From positions 1 to 64,000 of the forward strand of contig NZ_JAJNDA010000009.1 in the NCBI RefSeq assembly GCF_021026295.1: a DNA stretch of 64,000 nt. Direction: 5' to 3'. Within the stretch, counting starts at the first letter, position 1. Each line of letters starts with the position of its first letter. Below are positions 8,427 to 15,813 of this stretch, piece by piece. A program made the translations under genes and the position numbers. A model generated the notes under the pieces. That model was not told the origin of the DNA and searched no databases. It was given only the letters and a program-made list of their open reading frames with translations. Source of the stretch: Actinomycetospora soli (GTDB lineage Bacteria > Actinomycetota > Actinomycetes > Mycobacteriales > Pseudonocardiaceae).

Positions 8427-9269
8427 GTGGGCGGGCTGGCGGATCCGGAGTTCGTGCGTCTCGGCGAGGCCCTGCAGCGCCGGCACCGGGTGCAGGGCCG
8501 GGTGCGGCGTACGGCGGTCACCGTGGCCTGCGCGGTCCCGGCGGTGCGTGAGCGGGTGCCGGCGCTGGCCGAGCTGCCGCAGCTGACGGTGACCTGCTCG
8601 GACTCCGCCACGGGGGACCGGATGGCGGCCAAGTACGACGGGTCGCGCTCCGGCGTGCCGCGGCGTCTCGCGGTGTCGGTGCTCGCGCTGCCCGGGTCGG
8701 TCGAGGACTACCTGCGCGGGCGCTCGAAGCAGGCCCTGCGGACGAACAGCCGCCGGGCCCGCGAGGCCGGCGTGACCTGCCGTCGGATGGGCCGGGTGGA
8801 GGCCGAGGTCCGGCTCGCCGCCCTGCTGCGTGCCCGCGAGGAGGAGGACCTGCTGCCCGAGGTGCGCGGCGACCTCGTCGCCGGCGTGGTGCAGGCGTGG
8901 GTGGCGCGCGACGCCGACGACGCGACGGAGGTCATCGCCCTCACCTCCGTCGACGGCACCTTCGCGCGCCTCGACCTGATGCTCTCCGCGCCCGACCGCG
9001 AGGCCGGCCCCGCCCGCTACCTGCTCTCGGCGCACCTCGTCGAGGCGCTGATCGAGCGCGGCGTGCGGCACCTCGCCGTCGACACCGCGCTCTGGCTCGA
9101 CGCCGGGCTGCGCCACTTCCAGCGCCTCCTCGGCTTCGCACCGACGACGCTCGAGTTCGCCCGGGGAGCCGCCGTCGAGGCCCTTTCCGACGACGGGCCG
9201 TTCCCGGCCCCGCGCGTCTCCTCCGGTCCGCTCCCGGTGCCGGCCGGGGTGGGCTCGGCGGCGTCCTGA
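8427..9269 (+). CDS. FemX/GNAT-like N-acyltransferase
   Basis: 280 aa from GTG 8427 with GGAGG at 8418-8422. The C-terminal 150 residues look like the GNAT fold used by FemAB/FemX-type (lipid II:glycine glycyltransferase-like) enzymes: a basic RGRSKQALRTNSRRAREAG stretch around 105-125, a central strand with ALTSVDG, and a final part with YLLSAHLVEALIERG and LLGFAPTTLEF. The N-terminal 90 residues are unassigned. It lies 148 bases after iniC on the same strand and may be a separate unit. Substrate unknown; related enzymes acylate cell-wall precursors or small metabolites, which would fit an envelope-stress locus, but this is inference. Confidence 0.6.
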   Translation: MGGLADPEFVRLGEALQRRHRVQGRVRRTAVTVACAVPAVRERVPALAELPQLTVTCSDSATGDRMAAKYDGSRSGVPRRLAVSVLALPGSVEDYLRGRSKQALRTNSRRAREAGVTCRRMGRVEAEVRLAALLRAREEEDLLPEVRGDLVAGVVQAWVARDADDATEVIALTSVDGTFARLDLMLSAPDREAGPARYLLSAHLVEALIERGVRHLAVDTALWLDAGLRHFQRLLGFAPTTLEFARGAAVEALSDDGPFPAPRVSSGPLPVPAGVGSAAS

Positions 9270-9284
9270 TCCCGTCCCGTTCCT

Positions 9285-9320
9285 GCGTCCCGGGCCTGAC
9301 GGGGGTCGGGCCCGGGACGC
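9285..9320. terminator. Bidirectional hairpin between convergent genes
   Basis: Perfect 12-base arms, GCGTCCCGGGCC (9285-9296) and GGCCCGGGACGC (9309-9320), with a 12-base loop, fill most of the 58-base gap between the acyltransferase and the convergent dehalogenase-like gene. No T-tract, as usual for high-GC actinobacteria. Confidence 0.7.
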
Positions 9321-9327
9321 GTCCCCC

Positions 9328-10026
9328 TCAGGTCGCCCAGCCACCCGAGATCGGGATCAGCTGGCCGGCGAGGAAGTCGCTCGCCCCCGTCGCGAGGGCC
9401 AGTGCCAGCTCCGCCGCCTCGTGGCCCTTCCCGAGCCGCCCGGCCGGGATCTGCGACTCGAACGACTCCCGCACCGCGGGGTCGGCCAGCATCTCGTCGG
9501 TGTAGTACATGTTGTTCTCGATGTGCGCCGGCCCGAAGGCGTTGACCTGCACGCCGTGCGGAGCCGCCTCCGCGCCCACCACCTGCAGGAACGCGTTCTG
9601 CGCCCCGCGGGCCGCGGAGTAGATCGACAGTCCCGGGATCGCCCGCACCGGCGACGCGCTCGTCGCCGCGACGATCTTGCCGGCCCGCCGCTCGATCATC
9701 TGCGGCAGCACGGCGCGCACCACCCGCACGAGCGGCCACACCAGTTCGTCGAGGTAGCCCTGGAACGCGTCGTCGGTGAACGCCGTCGGATCCACGAGCA
9801 TCGAGGTCACCGGCATCGTCGAGCGCGGCCCGGCGAAGTTCGCGACCAGGACGTCGATCGGCCCGGCCTGCGCCACGAGCCGGTCGGCGTCGCCGGCCAC
9901 CGTGAGGTCGTCGGTCGAGTCGAGCACCTCCGCCCCCTCGGCGCGGAACAGCTCCACCACGGGCGGCCCCATGTAGCGGTCCGCGTGGGTCACGAGCACG
10001 CGGCGTCCGTCGAGTCGTCCACTCAT
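9328..10026 (-). CDS. Halohydrin dehalogenase-like SDR-fold protein
   Basis: 232 aa from ATG 10026. The fold is short-chain dehydrogenase/reductase, but the NAD(P)-binding glycine motif TGxxxGxG is absent. In its place residues 13-20 read THADRYMG, i.e. T-x4-Y-x-G, and the catalytic residues are Ser123, Tyr136 and Arg140, i.e. S-x12-Y-x3-R. Those two patterns together define halohydrin dehalogenases (HheA-G), which lack a cofactor, bind halide where SDRs bind the nicotinamide, and interconvert vicinal haloalcohols and epoxides. The segment FGPAHIENNMYY also lines up with the halide-site loop of HheC-type enzymes. It starts 9 bases after the LuxR-type regulator stops, so the two are probably co-transcribed. 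Alternative: a non-catalytic SDR. Confidence 0.75.
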   Translation of the reverse strand: MSGRLDGRRVLVTHADRYMGPPVVELFRAEGAEVLDSTDDLTVAGDADRLVAQAGPIDVLVANFAGPRSTMPVTSMLVDPTAFTDDAFQGYLDELVWPLVRVVRAVLPQMIERRAGKIVAATSASPVRAIPGLSIYSAARGAQNAFLQVVGAEAAPHGVQVNAFGPAHIENNMYYTDEMLADPAVRESFESQIPAGRLGKGHEAAELALALATGASDFLAGQLIPISGGWAT

Positions 10027-10035
10027 GGGCGATCT

Positions 10036-12645
10036 CTACCCCGGACCGCCCACCAACTCCCGCAACCGGGCGAACAGTTCGCCGCGGCTCGTCGACCCCA
10101 GCCGTTGGCGGATGCGGGCGACGTGGTGCTCGACGGTCTTCGCCGAGATGTAGAGCTGCGCCCCGATCTGCTTGTGCGTGAGCCCGGCGAGCACGAGCCG
10201 CGCGACCTCCCGCTCGCGCTCGGAGAGCGAGACCTCCCCGGGCTCGGCGACCAGACCCGACGTCGGGACGGGGTCTCCGCCGTCGGCCGCCGGCCGGCCC
10301 GCGTCCGCGAGGGAGCGGGCGCAGGCCAGGAGGGTCGCCATGGCGCGCCGGTCGCGCGTGCGGATGGCGGCCTCGCCGGCGAGCCGCGCGCCGTCCCACG
10401 TCCAGCCGAGCCGGTGCAGACCGCGTGCCGCGTTCTCCACCGTCGCCGGGTCGACCTCCCCGGCCAACGCCGCGAGCCACACCTCGGCGCACCGCGTCAG
10501 GGCACCGGCCAGCACCGACGAGTGCGCCACCCCCTGCAACGCCGCGAGCTGCCGCTCCGCCTCGGGGACGTCCTCCGCGGTGACGGCGGCCGTCAGGGCG
10601 TACCAACTGGTGGTCGCCCGCCACAGCGGCGGGTCGCCGAGCGCGGTGAGCAGCGCGTCGGCCGCGTCCCACGCCACCCGCACCGCCGACCGCTCCCGCA
10701 GCCGCGCCGCCCCCACGAGCAGCTCGCCGAGGGGGAGGAGCACGAACAGGTCGACCGGGTGGCGCACGAGCGCCTCGCGGGCCCGGCTCCACCCCGCCTT
10801 GAGGCCCGCCGAGTCGCCGGTCCGGCGCGCCACGGCGATCTCCAGGACCGCGGCCGGCAGCTCGTCGCGCGGCTCCAACGTCCGGTCCGCGCGGGCGGCG
10901 GCGACCTGCTCGCGCACCGCGGCCACGTCGCCGCGCACCATCGCCACCCACGCCAGCAGCAGCCGGTGCCGCGGCACGAGGGCGGGTCCGCCCGGGGTGG
11001 TCTCGATCGCGCGGCGCAGCACCGACTCCGCGACGTCGACCTCCCCGGCGTGCAGCGCGACGAGGGCGGCCAGCGCCGACGGCGAGTCGGGCAGCAGGAC
11101 CCCCGACCCGAGCGGCTCGAGCAGCGACGCCGCGCGGGTCAGCTCCGAGAGGGCGGCCGAGGCCGCGCCGGGGTCGGTGCGCAGGGAGGTGAGGACGCCC
11201 TCGGCGGTCAGCGCGACCGCGGACCGCACGGTGGTCGACCCGATCGTCGTGCCGGCCTCGGGCAGGACGTCGGCCCGCTCCCGGTCCCCGTTCCCGACGA
11301 GGCCCGGCGCGGCCAGGGCCCGCAGGCCCGGCTCCGCGTCGAGCATCGCGGCGGCCCGTCGGCCGGTGCCGCGGTGCGCCATCACGGTGGCGACCACGGT
11401 GACGGCGCGCGCCCGCTCCTCCTCCACGCGACTCGCCGTGAGGGGATCGGCCAGGCGGAGGGCCGTGTCGAGGTCGCCCGCGAGCGCGGCCGCCTCGGCG
11501 CGGCGCAGCACCACCGACTCCGGAGGCGCGCCCGCGGCCACCGCGTCGGCGTACAGGGCCCCGGCGAGGTGCGGGGCCGACGCGAGGGCCTCGTCCCCGG
11601 CGACGGTGAACACCCGCGGCAGGTCCCCGCCGCGCAGGCCGGACCCGAGCAACCGCCGCGCCGGCCCGAGGACCGAAGCACCGCGCGCGAGCGCCTGCTC
11701 GGCGATGCGGCGCTCGAGGTCGAGCCGTTCGTCGGCCGCGGCCAGCCGGACGAGGCTGCGCCGGGCCAGCGGCGGCACCGTCTCCACCGGGGCGCCGAGC
11801 TCGGGCGGGGCGTCGGGCGCCGGCAGCAGCAGGCCGCTGGCCCGGGCGCGCTCCCGCCGGTCCTCGAGGGTGGTGCGGTCGACCCCCAGGACGTCCGCGA
11901 GGGCGGCGGGCACGCGCGGCGCCCCCACGGCGAGGGCGAGGAGCAGCCGCCGCGTGCCGTCGTCGAGCCCGCCGACCTCGTGGCGCAGCAGGTCGAGCAC
12001 GCCGGGCGGGATCTCCTGCGAGCCCCGCTCGGCCGCGGCCGACACCCCGCGGGGGCCGCCGTCGCGGATCTGGGTGACGAGCCGGTCGACCACGGCGGGC
12101 GATCCCCCGGAGAGCCGCCGCAACGTCGTCGCCAGGGTCGGGGGGCACCGCGAACCGAGCACGGCCGACGCGCGGTCGCCCGTCCCGGCCGCCGTCAGCG
12201 GCTCGAGCGTCACGGGCGCACGCTCGCGGCCGAGCGCGAGCCACAGGGTCGAGAGCGCGCGCGGGCAGGGCCACGGGCGGGCGGTGACGACGAGGCGGGC
12301 GTCCGGGTCGTCGGCGACGTCGGTCAGCTCGGCGAGCGTCGCCTCGTCCAGGGTGTGCGCGTCGTCGACGAGCAGCAGGGCGTCCTCGTCGGAGGGGAAC
12401 GGCACGGTGTCGCCGGAGCGGATGCGCCGGGTCGTCACCCCTCGTCGTCGGGCCGAGCGGACGAGCGCGGAGATCACGGCGCTCTTCCCCGATCCGCCCG
12501 GCCCGACGACGGCGGCCGCGAGCGGCGCGCGGGGGTCGGCGCGGTGCGCCGCGAGGAGCGCCACCGCACCCGGCAGCCCCGCGACCATCGGGTCGCGTGC
12601 CGCCTCGACCTCCTCGCCCCCCGCCGCCCGCAGCCGCCCGGGCAT
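10036..12645 (-). CDS. MalT/LuxR-type ATPase transcription regulator, IniR-like
   Basis: 869 aa from ATG 12645. N-terminal STAND/AAA-type ATPase with Walker A GPGGSGKS at 48-55 and Walker B LLLVDDAH; a long Ala/Leu/Arg-rich helical-repeat middle (TPR-like, about 330-780); and a C-terminal LuxR helix-turn-helix (LSEREREVARLVLAGLTHKQ, then SAKTVEHHVARIRQRLG). In M. tuberculosis a regulator of this size and domain order, IniR (Rv0339c), lies beside iniBAC, so this is a good candidate regulator of the cluster at 1-8.3 kb. These proteins usually sense a small ligand through the repeat region. A perfect palindrome overlaps its start codon, suggesting autoregulation. Downstream, 9 bases away, is the dehalogenase-like gene. 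Confidence 0.8.
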   Translation of the reverse strand: MPGRLRAAGGEEVEAARDPMVAGLPGAVALLAAHRADPRAPLAAAVVGPGGSGKSAVISALVRSARRRGVTTRRIRSGDTVPFPSDEDALLLVDDAHTLDEATLAELTDVADDPDARLVVTARPWPCPRALSTLWLALGRERAPVTLEPLTAAGTGDRASAVLGSRCPPTLATTLRRLSGGSPAVVDRLVTQIRDGGPRGVSAAAERGSQEIPPGVLDLLRHEVGGLDDGTRRLLLALAVGAPRVPAALADVLGVDRTTLEDRRERARASGLLLPAPDAPPELGAPVETVPPLARRSLVRLAAADERLDLERRIAEQALARGASVLGPARRLLGSGLRGGDLPRVFTVAGDEALASAPHLAGALYADAVAAGAPPESVVLRRAEAAALAGDLDTALRLADPLTASRVEEERARAVTVVATVMAHRGTGRRAAAMLDAEPGLRALAAPGLVGNGDRERADVLPEAGTTIGSTTVRSAVALTAEGVLTSLRTDPGAASAALSELTRAASLLEPLGSGVLLPDSPSALAALVALHAGEVDVAESVLRRAIETTPGGPALVPRHRLLLAWVAMVRGDVAAVREQVAAARADRTLEPRDELPAAVLEIAVARRTGDSAGLKAGWSRAREALVRHPVDLFVLLPLGELLVGAARLRERSAVRVAWDAADALLTALGDPPLWRATTSWYALTAAVTAEDVPEAERQLAALQGVAHSSVLAGALTRCAEVWLAALAGEVDPATVENAARGLHRLGWTWDGARLAGEAAIRTRDRRAMATLLACARSLADAGRPAADGGDPVPTSGLVAEPGEVSLSEREREVARLVLAGLTHKQIGAQLYISAKTVEHHVARIRQRLGSTSRGELFARLRELVGGPG

Positions 12646-12663
12646 CGTCAGGATCCCTGACGA
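12645..12663. promoter_or_regulatory. Perfect palindrome at the start codon of the LuxR-type gene
   Basis: Arms TCGTCAGG (12645-12652) and CCTGACGA (12656-12663) are separated by 3 bases. On the minus strand this dyad contains the likely Shine-Dalgarno (AGGGA) and ends on the first base of the ATG, so it could be an autoregulatory operator or an mRNA hairpin masking the ribosome binding site. Confidence 0.5.
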
Positions 12664-12761
12664 CGGGTCGCACGGGCCCGTCCCGCACGCGGGTGCAGGC
12701 CGTCGGACATACGCCGGATTGTCCGCGACGGTGGGTGACGACGGAACCGGTCAGGGCGGAG

Positions 12762-12789
12762 TGCAGTAGTCGGAACGCCGACTACTGCA
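12762..12789. promoter_or_regulatory. 12-bp perfect inverted repeat between LuxR-type gene and lutA
   Basis: Arms TGCAGTAGTCGG (12762-12773) and CCGACTACTGCA (12778-12789) pair perfectly around AACG. It sits in the 268-base divergent region, 117 bases from the regulator start and 125 from lutA, so it is not a terminator of either gene. An operator for the lactate operon or for the regulator is the best guess. Confidence 0.55.
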
Positions 12790-12913
12790 AGCGGAGCGTG
12801 ACGGGGTAACCACACGTGTGGGCGGCGTCGCGGTCCGGTGGTGACGGTGAGCGCCGCTCCGCGCGAGCGGGCAGACTCGGAACACCACCACTCCGACGTC
12901 GAGGGGACCGCCC

Positions 12914-13711
12914 ATGCGGATCGCCGTCGTCGCGACCTGCCTCGGGGACGCGATGTTCCCGCAGGCGCCGATCGCGACGGTGCAGCTGCTCGAACGGCTC
13001 GGTCACCAGGTCGTCTTCCCGGCCGACCAGACCTGCTGCGGCCAGATGCACGTCAACACGGGCTACCTGGACGCGGCGCTGCCGGTGGTGCGCCACCACG
13101 TCGAGGTGTTCGGGCGGGCCCTCGACGACGGGGTGGACGCGATCGTGGCGCCGTCGGGCTCCTGCGTGGGGTGCGTGCGCCACCAGCACGCGATGGTCGC
13201 GCGGCGGGCCGGCGACGAGGGGCTCGCGCGCGCCGCCGAGGAGGGCGCGGCGCGCACCTACGAGCTCTCCGAGCTGCTCGTCGACGTGCTCGGGGTGACC
13301 GACGTCGGCGCCTACTACCCGCACCGCGTCACCTACCACCCGACGTGTCACTCGCTGCGGATGCTGCGGGTCGCCGACAAGCCGCTGCAGCTGCTGCGGA
13401 ACGTGCGCGGCCTCCAGCTCGTCGAGCTGCCCGAGGCCGAGGTGTGCTGCGGGTTCGGCGGGACGTTCGCGGTGAAGAACGCGGAGACCTCGACGGCGAT
13501 GCTCGCGGACAAGATGGCCAACGTGCTCTCGTCGCGCGCCGAGGTGTGCACGGCCGGCGACTCGTCGTGCCTCATGCACATCGGCGGCGGCCTCTCGCGG
13601 CTGCGCTCCGGGGTCCGCACCGTGCACCTGGCCGAGATCCTCGCGTCGACCGACCGCGACTCCGCTGTCCCTGCCTCGACCGACATCGTCTTCGAGGAGG
13701 CCTCGCGATGA
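12914..13711 (+). CDS. lutA: L-lactate utilisation Fe-S protein LutA
   Basis: 265 aa from ATG 12914. It carries the two Cys-rich CCG domains of the LutA/GlpC/heterodisulfide-reductase-like family: TCCGQMHVNTGY near residue 41 and VCCGFGGTF near 178, with single Cys partners (SGSCVGC, TCHS). The LutABC complex oxidises L-lactate to pyruvate in the cytoplasm, passing electrons to the quinone pool. It is the first gene of a three-gene operon; its stop overlaps the lutB start by 4 bases. The full length and intact cysteines support a working enzyme. Confidence 0.9.
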   Translation: MRIAVVATCLGDAMFPQAPIATVQLLERLGHQVVFPADQTCCGQMHVNTGYLDAALPVVRHHVEVFGRALDDGVDAIVAPSGSCVGCVRHQHAMVARRAGDEGLARAAEEGAARTYELSELLVDVLGVTDVGAYYPHRVTYHPTCHSLRMLRVADKPLQLLRNVRGLQLVELPEAEVCCGFGGTFAVKNAETSTAMLADKMANVLSSRAEVCTAGDSSCLMHIGGGLSRLRSGVRTVHLAEILASTDRDSAVPASTDIVFEEASR

Positions 13712-15177
13712 CCGCGGTCGAGCTGGGCATGCCCACCGTCGCGTCCGACCCGCACGGTCACCTCCGCGGCACCGAGTCCTTCCCGCGGGCCGCGCACCGC
13801 GCGCTCGCCGACACCCAGCTGCGGCGCAACCTCGGCCACGCGACCCGCACGATCCGGGCGAAGCGGGCCGCCGTCGTCGGCGAGGTCGACGACTGGGAGG
13901 AGCTCCGCCGCGCGGGCGAGTCCCTCAAGGCCGACACCATGGCGCGCCTGCCGGAGCTGCTCGTGCAGCTCGAGGAGCAGGTGACCGGGCGCGGCGGGAC
14001 GGTCCACTGGGCCCGCGACGCCGAGGAGGCCAACCGCATCGTCGTCGACCTCGTGCGCGGCACCGGGGCCGACGAGGTCGTCAAGGTCAAGTCGATGGCC
14101 ACCCAGGAGACCGGGCTCAACGAGGCCCTCGAGGCCGCCGGGGTGGCGGCGTTCGAGACCGACCTGGCCGAGCTCATCGTGCAGCTCTCGCACGACCGGC
14201 CCTCGCACTTCCTCGTCCCCGCCATCCACCGCAACCGGGCCGAGATCCGCGAGATCTTCCTGCGCGAGATGCCCGGGGTGGACCCGTCGCTCACCGACGA
14301 GCCCCGGCGGCTCGCGATGGCGGCCCGCGCCCACCTGCGGCGCAAGTTCCTGACGGCGAGGGTGGGCATCTCGGGCGTGAACTTCGCCGTGGCCGAGACG
14401 GGCACGCTCTCGGTCGTCGAGTCCGAGGGCAACGGGCGGATGTGCCTGACGCTGCCCGACACGCTGATCACGGTGATGGGCGTGGAGAAGGTGGTGCCGA
14501 CCTGGCGCGACCTCGAGGTGTTCCTCCAGCTGCTGCCGCGCAGCTCGACCGGCGAGCGGATGAACCCGTACACGTCGACCTGGACCGGTGTGACGCCCGG
14601 CGACGGGCCGCAGACCTTCCACCTCGTGCTGCTCGACAACGGCCGCTCGAACGTGCTGGCCTCGCCCGACGGGCGCCAGGCGCTGCACTGCATCCGGTGC
14701 TCGGCGTGCCTCAACGTCTGCCCGGTGTACGAGCGGACCGGCGGCCACGCCTACGGCTCGATCTACCCCGGACCGATCGGTGCGGTGCTCTCCCCGCAGC
14801 TCACGGGCATCTCCGGGCCGGACGACGTGAACGCCTCGCTGCCCTACGCCTCGTCGCTCTGCGGGGCGTGCTTCGACGCGTGCCCGGTGCGCATCGACAT
14901 CCCGCACCTGCTCGTGCAGCAGCGCGCGGCGGCCGTGGCGGCGCACACGCGCCCGACGGGGCAGGACCTGACGATGCAGGCCGCGGCGATCGCCATGACG
15001 ACGCCGGGCCGGTTCAAGCTCGCCGAGAAGGCCCTCGGGCTGGGGCGTGTCCTCGCCGGTCGGAAGGGCCGGATCACCGGTCTGCCGTGGCCGATGTCGG
15101 GGTGGACGAACGCCCGCGACCTCCCGGCGCCGCCGGCCGAGACGTTCCGGCAGTGGTGGGAGAGGACGCACTCGTGA
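13708..15177 (+). CDS. lutB: L-lactate utilisation Fe-S protein LutB
   Basis: 489 aa from ATG 13708, overlapping lutA. The LUD domain (about 60-300) includes VKVKSMATQET and the conserved GTLSVVESEGNGRM. Two [4Fe-4S] motifs follow: CIRCSACLNVCPVY near 330 and CGACFDACPVRIDIP near 390. The C-terminus ends in the typical W-x-NARDLPAPP segment. It is the electron-transfer core of the LutABC lactate oxidase. lutC starts within its stop codon, so all three subunits are translationally coupled. Confidence 0.93.
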   Translation: MTAVELGMPTVASDPHGHLRGTESFPRAAHRALADTQLRRNLGHATRTIRAKRAAVVGEVDDWEELRRAGESLKADTMARLPELLVQLEEQVTGRGGTVHWARDAEEANRIVVDLVRGTGADEVVKVKSMATQETGLNEALEAAGVAAFETDLAELIVQLSHDRPSHFLVPAIHRNRAEIREIFLREMPGVDPSLTDEPRRLAMAARAHLRRKFLTARVGISGVNFAVAETGTLSVVESEGNGRMCLTLPDTLITVMGVEKVVPTWRDLEVFLQLLPRSSTGERMNPYTSTWTGVTPGDGPQTFHLVLLDNGRSNVLASPDGRQALHCIRCSACLNVCPVYERTGGHAYGSIYPGPIGAVLSPQLTGISGPDDVNASLPYASSLCGACFDACPVRIDIPHLLVQQRAAAVAAHTRPTGQDLTMQAAAIAMTTPGRFKLAEKALGLGRVLAGRKGRITGLPWPMSGWTNARDLPAPPAETFRQWWERTHS

Positions 15178-15812
15178 ACGCGCGTGAGGAGGTCCTCGCC
15201 CGGCTGCGCACCGCGCGGGACGCCGGCAACCCGGCCACACCCGTCGTCGTCACCCGCGACTTCGCGACGACGGGTCGGCTCGACCCGGGCAGCGCGGCGG
15301 TGCTGGAACGGCTCGACGAGACGCTGACCGACTACAAGGCCACGGTGCACCGCGTGGCCTCGGAGGCCGAGATCGCCGGCGCGGTCGTCGGGGTCCTGGG
15401 CGAGGCGCGCAGCATCGTCGTCCCGGCGGGGCTGCCGGGCGACTGGCTCCGCGGGTATGCGGGCCAGGTCCGCACCGACGGCCCGCCGCTGGCGGTCGAC
15501 GAGCTCGACGCGGTGGACGCGGTGGTCACCGGCGCCGCCGTGGCGATCGCCGACACCGGGACCTTCGTCCTCGCGTCCGCGGCCTCCGACCAGGGTCGAC
15601 GCGCGATCACGCTCGTCCCCGACCACCACGTGTGCGTGATCCGCGCGGCCGACGTCGTGTGCTCGGTGCCGGAGGCGATCGCCCGGCTGGACCCGTCGTC
15701 GCCGTTGACGTTCGTGTCCGGGCCCTCGGCGACGAGCGACATCGAGCTGGACCGCGTCGAGGGCGTGCACGGGCCGCGCCGCCTCGACGTCGTGCTCGTC
15801 GGGCCCGGGTAG
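15174..15812 (+). CDS. lutC: L-lactate utilisation protein LutC
   Basis: 212 aa from GTG 15174, chosen because it overlaps the lutB stop (GTGA) and gives the normal family length. LUD-domain protein: AVAIADTGTFVLAS near 125 and the end of the domain, LTFVSGPSATSDIELDRVEG, are highly typical of LutC/YkgG. It lacks Fe-S cysteines, as expected for this subunit. The stop lies 1 base before the convergent acyl-CoA dehydrogenase stop, so the two transcripts run into each other without a terminator. Confidence 0.92.
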   Translation: MNAREEVLARLRTARDAGNPATPVVVTRDFATTGRLDPGSAAVLERLDETLTDYKATVHRVASEAEIAGAVVGVLGEARSIVVPAGLPGDWLRGYAGQVRTDGPPLAVDELDAVDAVVTGAAVAIADTGTFVLASAASDQGRRAITLVPDHHVCVIRAADVVCSVPEAIARLDPSSPLTFVSGPSATSDIELDRVEGVHGPRRLDVVLVGPG

Positions 15813-15813
15813 C

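Noticed and set aside
9421-12660. Long plus-strand open frames antisense to the LuxR-type regulator
   Set aside because: Their composition is a codon shadow of the regulator; no start, ribosome site or domain supports them.
12762-12789. Rho-independent terminator
   Set aside because: It lies between divergent starts, far from any stop codon, and has no T-run; kept as an operator or structural element.
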